Assembly: GCF_030296055.1 (NCBI RefSeq) | Contig: NZ_AP027370.1 | Location: forward strand, 2,237,001 to 2,301,000 | From: Hydrogenimonas cancrithermarum | Lineage (GTDB): Bacteria > Campylobacterota > Campylobacteria > Campylobacterales > Hydrogenimonadaceae | Direction: 5' to 3' | Length of the DNA stretch: 64,000 bases | Part shown: positions 18,925-26,838 of the stretch, one piece after another | Position numbering within the stretch: position 1 is the first letter of the stretch | Layout of the letters: each line of letters starts with the position of its first letter | Position numbers and translations under genes: made by a program | Notes under the pieces: model-generated | The model's input: the letters and a program-made list of their open reading frames with translations, nothing else | What the model was told of the DNA's origin: nothing | The model's database searches: none

Positions 18925-20459
18925 TCGAGCGTTTTTACGCCCGAAATCTGATCGGGTTCGAGACCATCGACCTGACGTTTGAACCTGGCCTGATCGCCAT
19001 CACCGGTCCAAGCGGAGCGGGGAAATCGGTCTTTATGGGCGCGCTGCTGGCACTCTTCGGGCGTGCCGACATTCGAGCCGATGTCTCGGAAGCGGTACTT
19101 CGAAAGAGCCCCCTGCTGCAGCTGGAGAGTTTCGAGGTCGAGGAGGCGGAGGTGACGGTACGTGCGGTAAAAAAAGAGAAGATTCGCTTCTTTCTCAACG
19201 ACCTCACCATCTCCAAAAAGCGGCTCAAAGAGATGCTCTCACCGCTGGTGCGGCATATCGCGCAGCGCAGCAACAACGAACTCTCTTCCGAACTTCTGTT
19301 GGCGCTACTGGATGCGATGGCGGCGCAGGAGGATGTCTCCTATACGGAGCGGATCGGAACCTATCGGGAGATTTATGACGACTATCAGGCGAAACTTCGA
19401 AAACTCGAATCGATGCGGGCCGACGAGAAGCGTGTCAAAGAGTTGATCGAGTTCGCGGAGTTCGAGATCGCCAAGATCGATGAAGTCGCGCCGCGCCCCG
19501 GCGAGGACGAGGAGCTGATGGTCATCAAGCGAAAACTCTCCAAAAAGGAGAAGATCGGCGAGGCGATCGCGAAGGCATCGAGGATTTTCGAAGCCGAAGA
19601 CGATGTTTTGGAAGCACTCTCCCTGATCGAGAGTGATACGGTGCTTTTCAACGAAACGATGAATATGCTCAGAAACGAATTCGAACGTGCCGAAGAGATG
19701 CTGGGAGAGCTCGAGGAGACCGATGTAGAGCAGGTACTCGACCGTATCGAGGCACTCGCCGCTCTCAAGCGGCGTTACGGTTCGATCGAGGATGCGCTCG
19801 CCTACCGTGACGAAAAGATCGAAGAGCTCGAGTATTACAGAAATATCGATCATGAACTGGGCGGACTGGAAGAGGAGACGGAACGGCTCTACCTGCAGCT
19901 TGAAAAGAGTGCCGAGGCGATCAGCCGGGCGCGAAAGGCAGCGGCAAAAGATGTAGAGCGTTTTATCAACAGTTATCTCGAGCAGTTGAGAATGCCTGAA
20001 ATGCGCTTCGAATTCGGATCCAAACCACTCGACAGAGAGGGTTCCGACGCCGTCAATATCGATCTACAGGGTTCCTCGATCGAGACACTCAGCGGCGGGG
20101 AGTTCAACCGTATACGGCTTGCGTTGCTCCTGTGCAAAAGCGAACTGGCCGGCGGGGAGGGGATTTTGCTGATTGACGAGATCGACGCCAATGTCAGTGG
20201 CGATGAGTCGATCGCCATCGCGAAGCTTCTCAAGCGGCTTTCGAAGAACTACCAGATCGTCGCCATCTCCCACCAGCCCCATCTGAGCGCTGCGGCACGA
20301 CAGCACTTTCTGGTCACGAAAGAGGGGGGAAGAAGTGTGGCCAGAGCGCTGAGTGCCGATGAGCGCATTCGTGAAATTTCACGGATGATCGCCGGAGAGA
20401 AGGGAATGCAGGAAGCCCGGAATCTTGCCGAAAGAATTGTAAAGGAGTTTTCAGCATGA
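18921..20459 (+). CDS. recN: DNA repair protein RecN
   Basis: SMC-like ATPase that holds and processes DNA ends in double-strand break repair. 512 residues: Walker A GPSGAGKS near residue 31, a long Glu/Lys-rich coiled-coil middle (about 150-350), the ABC signature LSGGEFNR near 390 and Walker B ILLIDEIDANVSG near 415. The longest frame starts 360 nt earlier inside nadK, but the ATG overlapping the nadK stop is the real start. Confidence 0.93.
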   Translation: MIERFYARNLIGFETIDLTFEPGLIAITGPSGAGKSVFMGALLALFGRADIRADVSEAVLRKSPLLQLESFEVEEAEVTVRAVKKEKIRFFLNDLTISKKRLKEMLSPLVRHIAQRSNNELSSELLLALLDAMAAQEDVSYTERIGTYREIYDDYQAKLRKLESMRADEKRVKELIEFAEFEIAKIDEVAPRPGEDEELMVIKRKLSKKEKIGEAIAKASRIFEAEDDVLEALSLIESDTVLFNETMNMLRNEFERAEEMLGELEETDVEQVLDRIEALAALKRRYGSIEDALAYRDEKIEELEYYRNIDHELGGLEEETERLYLQLEKSAEAISRARKAAAKDVERFINSYLEQLRMPEMRFEFGSKPLDREGSDAVNIDLQGSSIETLSGGEFNRIRLALLLCKSELAGGEGILLIDEIDANVSGDESIAIAKLLKRLSKNYQIVAISHQPHLSAAARQHFLVTKEGGRSVARALSADERIREISRMIAGEKGMQEARNLAERIVKEFSA

Positions 20460-21241
20460 TTATCGATACCCACTGCCATCTCGACGATCCGAGATTTGAC
20501 GACGACCTCGAAGAGGTAATCGCCAGAGCCCGGGAGCATGGTGTCAGAGGTTTTCTGATACCCGGTGCCGATCCCGATACTCTGCAAAAGGCGCAGGCCA
20601 TCGCACATCGGTTCGATGGAGTCTATTATGCAGCGGGCGTCCACCCGTACGATACGCAAAAGTATGACGAAGCACTGCTGCGTGAGCATTTAAAAGATGA
20701 AAAGTGTATCGCGGTGGGCGAGTGCGGGCTGGATTACTACCGGCTTTCGGAGGACGAGGCTCAAAAACATGAGGAAGTCGCCGAACAGAAACGTGTTTTC
20801 GGACGTCAGATCGAGCTGGCAAAGGCGGTGGGAAAACCGCTGATCGTCCATATCCGCGATGCGAGCGACGATTCGATGCAGATGCTGATCGACCACGGGG
20901 CGGGCGAGGTCGGCGGCGTGCTGCACTGCTACAATGCTGACGAACAGCTGCTGAAACTCGCCGACTACGGCTTCTACTATGGTATCGGCGGGGTAGTGAC
21001 GTTCAAAAACGCCAAAAAGCTTCCCCATGTGCTGCCGAAAATTCCCTACGGCCGTCTCGTTGTCGAGACCGATGCGCCTTATCTGACGCCTCACCCTTTC
21101 AGGGGGAAACGAAACGAACCTTATTACACGGTTTTCGTCGTCGAAAGAATTGCCGATATACTCGGAAAGAGCGTCGAAGAGATCGAAAGGGTGACGACGG
21201 AAAACGCCTGTCGGCTCTTTCGACCGTTTTCCACGGTTTGA
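20456..21241 (+). CDS. tatD: TatD family metal-dependent DNase
   Basis: 261-residue TIM-barrel hydrolase of the TatD family. It has the metal motif DTHCHLDD at residues 3-10, GECGLDYYR near 87, HIRDAS near 135 and ETDAPYLTP near 206. Characterised members are metal-dependent 3'-5' exonucleases or deoxyribonucleases. ATGA overlap with recN supports co-transcription. Confidence 0.93.
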   Translation: MIIDTHCHLDDPRFDDDLEEVIARAREHGVRGFLIPGADPDTLQKAQAIAHRFDGVYYAAGVHPYDTQKYDEALLREHLKDEKCIAVGECGLDYYRLSEDEAQKHEEVAEQKRVFGRQIELAKAVGKPLIVHIRDASDDSMQMLIDHGAGEVGGVLHCYNADEQLLKLADYGFYYGIGGVVTFKNAKKLPHVLPKIPYGRLVVETDAPYLTPHPFRGKRNEPYYTVFVVERIADILGKSVEEIERVTTENACRLFRPFSTV

Positions 21242-21262
21242 AAGTTGTCAGTCTTTAAATGG

Positions 21263-21268
21263 TATAAT
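21263..21268 (+). promoter_or_regulatory. Putative -10 box for mltD
   Basis: Perfect TATAAT 32 nt before the start, in the 59-nt spacer after tatD. No convincing -35 at the normal distance. Confidence 0.55.
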
Positions 21269-21300
21269 AAAAGACTTTTGCCAAATTTCCAGGGGGTATT

Positions 21301-22506
21301 GTGAAAAAATTTCTGCTTGTTTTTGTCACGGCATTTGGATTTTTGCATGCATCGCTCTTTATGGAACCGCAGTACAACGACGATGTCAAAGTACTGCAGA
21401 CGCTCGACATCGAATCTTCGTTTTTACGGGATCCCATCTTTCTTCAGCTCAAAAACAGCCTGACGACGAGCAAACGGAACCATTACCTCAAAATGCTCGA
21501 ACGCGGGTCGCTCTATATTCCGACGCTGCGAAAGATGATTCACGACAACAACATTCCGCAGGTCTTTTTGTATATGGCGATGGCGGAATCCAACTTCGAC
21601 ACCCACGCACTTTCACACGCCAAAGCTTCCGGCCTCTGGCAGTTCATGCCGAAAACGGCGAAAATCTACGGCCTGAAGATCGATCGTTACATCGATGAAC
21701 GCAGAGACCCCGTCCGTTCGACCGAAGCGGCCATCGCCTACCTCAAGCGTCTGCACAGACTTTTCGGTAAGTGGTATTTGGCGGCACTGGCCTACAACTC
21801 CGGAGAAGGAAGGGTGCTTCGTGCGATCAAGAGAGCGGGCAGCGACGACCTGCATGTACTTTTGGACGAGAAAAAGAAGTATCTGCCGCGAGAGAGCCGA
21901 AATTACATCCGAAAGATCGTGTCGCTCGCCCTGGTCGCCAACGATGCCGAAATGTGTTTCTCCGGCGAGCAGTCGCATATGTTCAATCGTACGGAGGGCC
22001 GGTCGCTGGTACGTGTGAAGGTGAGTGGGGGCGAAACCCTCGAACACATCGCCTCCCAGATCGGCATGAGCGGTAACGACCTCAAACTCCTCAACCCGCA
22101 GTTCAACTACAGCTTTACGCCGCCGGATGAGGGGGCGCATATCAACATCCCCTACAGCAGACTGACCCGTTTCAAGGAGGTCTACCGGCCTGGCAGGCAG
22201 AAAAACATGTTTCTGGTGCATACCGTCAAAAAGGGGGAGAGTCTCAGCAAAATCGCGCATCGCTATGGCATTTCGTACAAGATGATTCTCAGTTTCAACC
22301 GGATGAAGAGACCGGTTATCTACCCGAAACAGGAGCTCATCATTCCGGTACCGAAGGGTTCGCTTCACCACTACAGGGTGAAGAAGGGAGACTCTATCTA
22401 TAAAATCGCGAGACGCTTCGGGATCAAAGTCGCGACGCTCAAGGCGCGTAACGACCTGAAGGGGAACATCATACATATAGGTGACAAGCTTGTCATTCCG
22501 AATTGA
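21301..22506 (+). CDS. mltD: Membrane-bound lytic murein transglycosylase D-like (SLT plus three LysM)
   Basis: Cleaves peptidoglycan glycan strands to 1,6-anhydromuropeptides. 401 residues: signal peptide (LLVFVTAFGFLHA), an SLT domain with catalytic Glu in MAESNFDTHA and SGLWQFMPKTAK (about 95-125), AYNSGEGRV near 180, then three LysM peptidoglycan-binding modules (about 240-285, 300-345 and 358-400). There is no clear lipobox Cys. GTG start after AGGGGG. It precedes rlpA, another glycan-cleaving enzyme, with a 26-nt overlap. Confidence 0.92.
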   Translation: MKKFLLVFVTAFGFLHASLFMEPQYNDDVKVLQTLDIESSFLRDPIFLQLKNSLTTSKRNHYLKMLERGSLYIPTLRKMIHDNNIPQVFLYMAMAESNFDTHALSHAKASGLWQFMPKTAKIYGLKIDRYIDERRDPVRSTEAAIAYLKRLHRLFGKWYLAALAYNSGEGRVLRAIKRAGSDDLHVLLDEKKKYLPRESRNYIRKIVSLALVANDAEMCFSGEQSHMFNRTEGRSLVRVKVSGGETLEHIASQIGMSGNDLKLLNPQFNYSFTPPDEGAHINIPYSRLTRFKEVYRPGRQKNMFLVHTVKKGESLSKIAHRYGISYKMILSFNRMKRPVIYPKQELIIPVPKGSLHHYRVKKGDSIYKIARRFGIKVATLKARNDLKGNIIHIGDKLVIPN

Positions 22507-23281
22507 CCGTTTTGCACTGATGCTTTTTGGAGCATGGATGCTCGTTGGATGCAGCAGCCATACCTACGTTCCACCAAATTCCTCTGTCATCGAACCGGCA
22601 CAGACGAAACCGCGCTCGTCCGAAGCGATTCACAGGGCGACGCTGCGGCCCTATACGATAAACGGAAAAACATACCATCCGACGGTCGTTTCGCTCGGAT
22701 GGACGCAGGAAGGGATTGCGAGCTGGTACGGCCCCAATTTCCACGGAGGAAAAACTTCCAACGGTGAACGTTACAATATGTATGCGATGACGGCGGCACA
22801 CAAAACGCTTCCGATGAATACGATGATACGCGTCACCAACAAGCGTAACGGCAAATCGGTGGTCGTCAGGGTCAATGACCGCGGGCCGTTCGTACGCGGG
22901 CGGATCGTCGACCTCTCCTATATCGCGGGCAAGAAGGTCGGCATCGACAAGACCGGAACGGCACCGGTGAAACTGGAGGTTCTCGGTTTCGATTCGCTGA
23001 TCGCCTCGATGGCTTCGAAAAAAGGAAAGCGTGCCAGAAAAGAGGTCGTTCTGGGCGGATTCGGTGTACAGGTGGGCGCGTTCCGGCGTCTGCAAGGGGC
23101 GCAGATCTATCAGCAGCGCTACGACAATTTCGAGGGGCGATACCATACGAAGATTCGGAAGTTCATCGTCGACGGGGAACCGCTTTACCGTGTCTGGCTG
23201 ATGGGATTCAAAAGCGAGGCGGAAGCGAAAGATTTTATCGAAGCGTGGGGTATTCCCGGCGCATTTATCATAAGGGGGTAA
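22481..23281 (+). CDS. rlpA: Septal ring lytic transglycosylase RlpA (lipoprotein, SPOR domain)
   Basis: 266 residues: lipobox LVGC at residue ~24, double-psi beta-barrel RlpA domain with ASWYGPNFHGGKTSNGERYN (about 80-105) and VRVNDRGPFVRGRIVDLS (about 128-145), and a C-terminal SPOR domain (about 190-265). SPOR domains bind glycan denuded of stem peptides at the septum; RlpA cleaves such strands in Pseudomonas. A GTG start is used, since the next ATG would leave only ~10 residues before the Cys. Confidence 0.9.
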   Translation: MTSLSFRIDRFALMLFGAWMLVGCSSHTYVPPNSSVIEPAQTKPRSSEAIHRATLRPYTINGKTYHPTVVSLGWTQEGIASWYGPNFHGGKTSNGERYNMYAMTAAHKTLPMNTMIRVTNKRNGKSVVVRVNDRGPFVRGRIVDLSYIAGKKVGIDKTGTAPVKLEVLGFDSLIASMASKKGKRARKEVVLGGFGVQVGAFRRLQGAQIYQQRYDNFEGRYHTKIRKFIVDGEPLYRVWLMGFKSEAEAKDFIEAWGIPGAFIIRG

Positions 23282-23284
23282 CAG

Positions 23285-23860
23285 GTGAGTGTTGAAAAAA
23301 GACGTGTAACGAAAGAGACGAAGATCGTACTGAAACTGGATGTGGACGGTTGCGGCGAATCGAAAATATCGACGGGTGTCGGATTTTTCGACCATATGCT
23401 CGAGAGCTTTTCGAAGCATGCTCTTTTCGATCTGGAGGTAGCGTGCGAAGGGGACATTCATGTGGACGATCACCACAGTGTGGAGGATGTCGGTATCGTG
23501 CTCGGGCAGGCGCTGCGCGAGGCGATCTATCCGCTGCAGGGGGTGGAACGTTTCGCCAATACCATCATCGTGATGGACGAGGCGGCAGTCGAATGTGCGA
23601 TGGATCTGAGCAACCGTCCCTACCTGGTCTATGAGATCGACGTCGAAGGAAAAGTGGGGCAGTTCGACGTGGAGCTTGCGGAAGAGTTCTTCAAAGCGCT
23701 GACATTCAATGCGGGATTGACGGTCCACCTTTCCATGCTTCGCGGAAAGAATCGACACCATATCGTCGAAGCGGCGTTCAAAGCGTATGCCGTCGCACTT
23801 CGGCGTGCACTCGCGCCCAATCCGAAAGCGGGGGTTCCGAGTACAAAGGGCGTACTGTGA
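23285..23860 (+). CDS. hisB: Imidazoleglycerol-phosphate dehydratase
   Basis: Histidine biosynthesis step converting imidazole glycerol phosphate to imidazole acetol phosphate. 191 residues, monofunctional (no HAD phosphatase part). It has the duplicated metal-binding pattern GFFDHMLES and DDHHSVEDVG in the first half, with NRHHIVEAAFKA near 155 in the second. GTG start. It overlaps kdsC by 4 nt. It sits among envelope genes rather than in a his operon. Confidence 0.95.
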   Translation: MSVEKRRVTKETKIVLKLDVDGCGESKISTGVGFFDHMLESFSKHALFDLEVACEGDIHVDDHHSVEDVGIVLGQALREAIYPLQGVERFANTIIVMDEAAVECAMDLSNRPYLVYEIDVEGKVGQFDVELAEEFFKALTFNAGLTVHLSMLRGKNRHHIVEAAFKAYAVALRRALAPNPKAGVPSTKGVL

Positions 23861-24351
23861 TCAGGCTTCTGGTTCTCGATGTCGACGGATGTCTCACCGA
23901 CGGTAAAATCATCTATACCGACGAGGGGGACGAGATCAAGGCGTTCAACGTCAAAGACGGTTTCGCCATCGTCAACTGGATGGCGCTGGGACGGCATGCC
24001 GCCATCATTACCGGCCGTCGTTCCAAGATCGTGGAACGGCGTGCGAAGGAGCTCGGCATTGTCCACTTCTACCAGGGTGTCAAAGACAAATTGGCGATGC
24101 TGCAGGAGCTTTGCGACGAACTCGGCATGACGCTTGATGAAGTGGCTGTCATAGGCGACGATTTGAACGATTACCGAATGCTCGAGGCGTGTGGACGGTC
24201 GTTCGTCCCTGCCGATGCGATGCATCATGTCACTGCGATCGCCGATGTCGTATTGAGCCAAAAGGGAGGGGATGGCGCCGTCCGGGAGATGATCGACCTT
24301 CTGATCCGTCAGGAGGGACTTGAAGAGGAGTATCTGTCGCGGTGGACCTGA
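23857..24351 (+). CDS. kdsC: KDO 8-phosphate phosphatase
   Basis: Removes phosphate from 3-deoxy-D-manno-octulosonate 8-phosphate to give KDO for the lipopolysaccharide inner core. 164-residue HAD enzyme of the capless C0 type: motif I LDVDGCLTDG at residues 5-14, ITGRRS near 50, and GDDLNDYRML near 102. GTG start, 4-nt overlap with hisB and 10-nt overlap with lptC. It heads the kdsC-lptC-lptA lipopolysaccharide block. Confidence 0.93.
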   Translation: MIRLLVLDVDGCLTDGKIIYTDEGDEIKAFNVKDGFAIVNWMALGRHAAIITGRRSKIVERRAKELGIVHFYQGVKDKLAMLQELCDELGMTLDEVAVIGDDLNDYRMLEACGRSFVPADAMHHVTAIADVVLSQKGGDGAVREMIDLLIRQEGLEEEYLSRWT

Positions 24352-24875
24352 ACGTCAAACACTTTTTCGGCCTCCTCTTTTTGCTGATGGCAGGCGCGAT
24401 TTTCTGGCTCAAACCGCACAAAGTGGACGTGGTGAAGAAGAAGGGTGTCCCGCAGGTCGCCTTTATCGATTTCCAAAGTTACGAGATCACCCCCAATGGG
24501 GTCGAAGCGCTAATGCATGGCGAGCGTGCCCTGAAGTTTGCGGACTATATGCATGTGGAGCTTCCGGAGATGAAACGCCTGACCCCCAAAGGTGTCGAGT
24601 CCGTCAAGGCGAAAGAAGCTTTTTTGTATGACCGAGAGGGCATCGAACTCAAAGAGCGTGTCCATCTGGCCAGAAGCGACGGGTGGGAGATCACGACCGA
24701 CAGGATCTATTACGATCTGAAGAAAAAAGTCTATACGACGAAGGGACTTCCCTTTACAGCGCGCTACGGCAAGAGTGTCGTCGAGGGAAAGAGTATGGTG
24801 TATGAGCAAAAAAGTGGTAAAATCAGTGCGGAATCGATCCGTGCGATTATCAACGAAGAGGATAGAATAAATTGA
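24342..24875 (+). CDS. lptC: LPS export protein LptC
   Basis: Bitopic inner-membrane protein that passes lipopolysaccharide from LptBFG to LptA. 177 residues with one N-terminal transmembrane helix (about 6-22) and a beta-jellyroll periplasmic domain (YEITPNGVEA, LKERVHLARSDGWEITTDRIYYD). The GTG start overlaps kdsC. The assignment rests on fold pattern and on kdsC before and lptA after. Confidence 0.83.
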   Translation: MDLNVKHFFGLLFLLMAGAIFWLKPHKVDVVKKKGVPQVAFIDFQSYEITPNGVEALMHGERALKFADYMHVELPEMKRLTPKGVESVKAKEAFLYDREGIELKERVHLARSDGWEITTDRIYYDLKKKVYTTKGLPFTARYGKSVVEGKSMVYEQKSGKISAESIRAIINEEDRIN

Positions 24876-25363
24876 AAAAGCTATGGAGTCTAACGCTGTT
24901 CTGTCTGTCGGCAGTGGCAATCTACGCGGCATCGGAACAGGTCGAGATTACAGCGGACCGTTTCGAAGCGAGCGAAACGGAGCGGCTGACGAAATTTATC
25001 GGGCATGTCCATATGAAAAAAGGGCCGGACGAGCTGAACGCATCGAAAGTCTTCGTCTATTTCGACAAGGCACGCAAACCTATGCGGTATGAAGCGGTTG
25101 GAAATACGTCGTTCGTCATTCATATGGACAACAACCAGACCTATGTCGGCCGGGCCGACAGACTTCTCTACCGCCCTGGCAAAGAGATTTATGAACTCTT
25201 CGGCAATGTGGTGTTGAAAGAACCCAGGCTCGATCGTACGCTGATGGGTGAAAAGGTTGTCGTCGAGAAGATCAGCGGGAAAGCCCATGTCGAAGGGAAA
25301 GAGGACAAACCGGTAAAATTCATTTTCAAAGTGGAGGACAAGAATGCCAGCAAGGATCGTTGA
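24872..25363 (+). CDS. lptA: LPS transport periplasmic protein LptA
   Basis: Periplasmic bridge protein for lipopolysaccharide transport. 163 residues: signal peptide (LTLFCLSAVAIYA) and a beta-jellyroll OstA-like domain with the VEITADRFEASE start, LTKFIGHVHMKKG, and a later VVVEKISGKAHVEG strand. TTG start overlapping the lptC stop by 4 nt. The 3' end overlaps engB by 20 nt. Confidence 0.88.
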   Translation: MKKLWSLTLFCLSAVAIYAASEQVEITADRFEASETERLTKFIGHVHMKKGPDELNASKVFVYFDKARKPMRYEAVGNTSFVIHMDNNQTYVGRADRLLYRPGKEIYELFGNVVLKEPRLDRTLMGEKVVVEKISGKAHVEGKEDKPVKFIFKVEDKNASKDR

Positions 25364-25961
25364 TGCCTCCTTCCTCACGAGTGCAAGCAAGATCGATGAG
25401 GCGCCTGCCGAAGGGATTGGCGAAGTGGTCTTTCTTGGCCGTAGCAATGTAGGAAAGAGTTCGCTTCTAAACTCCCTCACCCATCGCAAGAGCCTCGCCA
25501 AAAGCTCTTCGACTCCTGGAAAGACCCGTCTCATCAACTACTTCGAAGTGGTCTACAAAGATGACGAAGCGGATGAAAAATACAATCTCCATTTTGTGGA
25601 CCTGCCGGGATTCGGATACGCCAAAGTTTCTAAGAGTATGAAGTACGAGTGGCAGAAAAGCCTCAACGAATTCATCAAAAACCGAAGGACGATCCGCCTT
25701 TTCGTCCATCTGCGCGATGCACGCCATCCCAACGAGCCGATCGACGACGATGTCAAACGCTATATTGAAGAGTTTATCGGCCCCGACCAGTGCTATATCG
25801 AAGTTTTCACGAAATCGGACAAGCTCAAACAGAAAGATCTCTCCAAAATACTCAAAGAGCATCCGGGGGCACTTCTGGTTTCGAACCTGAAGAAGCGCGG
25901 CATCGAGAAGTTGGAGCATCTGATTTTCGATATCGTCATCAAGGGGCAGCCGTGCCCGTGA
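25344..25961 (+). CDS. engB: Ribosome biogenesis GTPase EngB/YsxC
   Basis: GTPase needed for late 50S subunit assembly. 205 residues: G1 GRSNVGKSS near residue 33, the G2 threonine in SSSTPGKTR, G3 DLPGFGYA near 83 and G4 TKSDK near 152. Start ATG lies inside the lptA 3' end. Linkage of engB to lptA is common in Campylobacterota. Confidence 0.94.
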   Translation: MPARIVDASFLTSASKIDEAPAEGIGEVVFLGRSNVGKSSLLNSLTHRKSLAKSSSTPGKTRLINYFEVVYKDDEADEKYNLHFVDLPGFGYAKVSKSMKYEWQKSLNEFIKNRRTIRLFVHLRDARHPNEPIDDDVKRYIEEFIGPDQCYIEVFTKSDKLKQKDLSKILKEHPGALLVSNLKKRGIEKLEHLIFDIVIKGQPCP

Positions 25962-26419
25962 AGTTCGAAAAACCGATTCTGCCCGATATCCCCGAGATGC
26001 AGGCAATCGTCAAGAAAGAGGTGGAAGAGGGGGTGATCCTGCCCCGAAGCGACGACGAGCTGGCGACGAACATACGCTCCTACACGGTAGCGAAAGAGGC
26101 GGAAACGGGGGAGATTATCGGGTATGTGGCACTTCATATCCACTCGATGCGCCTTGGCGAGATACGCAGCCTCATCGTCAAAGAGGGGCACCGTCACAGA
26201 AAGGTCGGCAGCCGCCTGGTCGAATTGGCGGTGGAGGAGGGGCGAAAACTCCGCCTTCAGGAGGTGCTCGCACTTACCTACATGGGATCTTTTTTCGAGC
26301 GTCTCGGCTTTAGCGAGATTCCCAAAGAGACGATTCCCGAACATAAAATCTGGGCGGACTGCATCAAATGCAAATATTTTCCGGTGTGCAACGAAATATC
26401 GCTGATAAAAAAACTCTGA
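25952..26419 (+). CDS. GNAT acetyltransferase, short ArgA-like
   Basis: 155-residue GNAT enzyme. It has the acetyl-CoA loop region EIRSLIVKEGHRHRKVGSRLVE (about 72-92) and a C-terminal ADCIKCKYFPVCNE segment with three Cys. This layout is that of short stand-alone N-acetylglutamate synthases, which start arginine synthesis in bacteria without the long ArgA. The match is from memory of the family, so activity is inferred. Two GTG codons two codons apart could start it; the first has AAGGGG 5 nt ahead, the second gives a 4-nt overlap with engB. Confidence 0.75.
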   Translation: MPVKFEKPILPDIPEMQAIVKKEVEEGVILPRSDDELATNIRSYTVAKEAETGEIIGYVALHIHSMRLGEIRSLIVKEGHRHRKVGSRLVELAVEEGRKLRLQEVLALTYMGSFFERLGFSEIPKETIPEHKIWADCIKCKYFPVCNEISLIKKL

Positions 26420-26838
26420 CGCCGCTGCTTCTGCTGGGTTTGATCCTTCTCTATCCTTCGATGGAGGCGATCTATCCGCTGCTGCCACCGCTGCTCGGCA
26501 TCGCCTATGTCAAATGGAGGGAAGCGGTTTACCGGCACGATTTTGTGCAGGCAGGTGCCTGGATGCTCTATACCCTCGTACTGGAATCGGTTTGGGGCTT
26601 GCCGTTTTACGGTACCTGGACCGTCATGCTCGTCACCTTTACGATATTCGATCCGAAAATCACGCAGCTTCTGCATATGCCTTCGATGATACGTGTCATC
26701 AGTGTCATATTTTTCGATCTGCTCTATCTCGCCTTTTTGTATGGATACGGCGCTTTGATGCATCTGAAACTTGTCGATGGTGATCTTATTTTGCTCTACT
26801 ATCTTTTGGTCGATATATTGGGAGTGCTTCTGTTTTGA
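26368..26838 (+). CDS. MreD-like membrane protein
   Basis: 156 residues, mostly membrane-embedded, with four to five predicted helices (LLLLGLILLY, then stretches around 55-70, 85-100, 112-128 and 138-156). MreD is a small membrane protein of the rod-shape elongation machinery. The call rests on size, hydrophobicity and position directly before the PBP2 gene, not on a motif. The ATG start gives a 52-nt overlap with the acetyltransferase; a GTG 18 nt later would shorten it. The stop overlaps the mrdA TTG start by 4 nt. Confidence 0.55.
   Translation: MQIFSGVQRNIADKKTLTPLLLLGLILLYPSMEAIYPLLPPLLGIAYVKWREAVYRHDFVQAGAWMLYTLVLESVWGLPFYGTWTVMLVTFTIFDPKITQLLHMPSMIRVISVIFFDLLYLAFLYGYGALMHLKLVDGDLILLYYLLVDILGVLLF

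Noticed and set aside
22493-23761. 422-codon open frame on the minus strand
   Set aside because: Antisense to rlpA and hisB; no ribosome site or domain.
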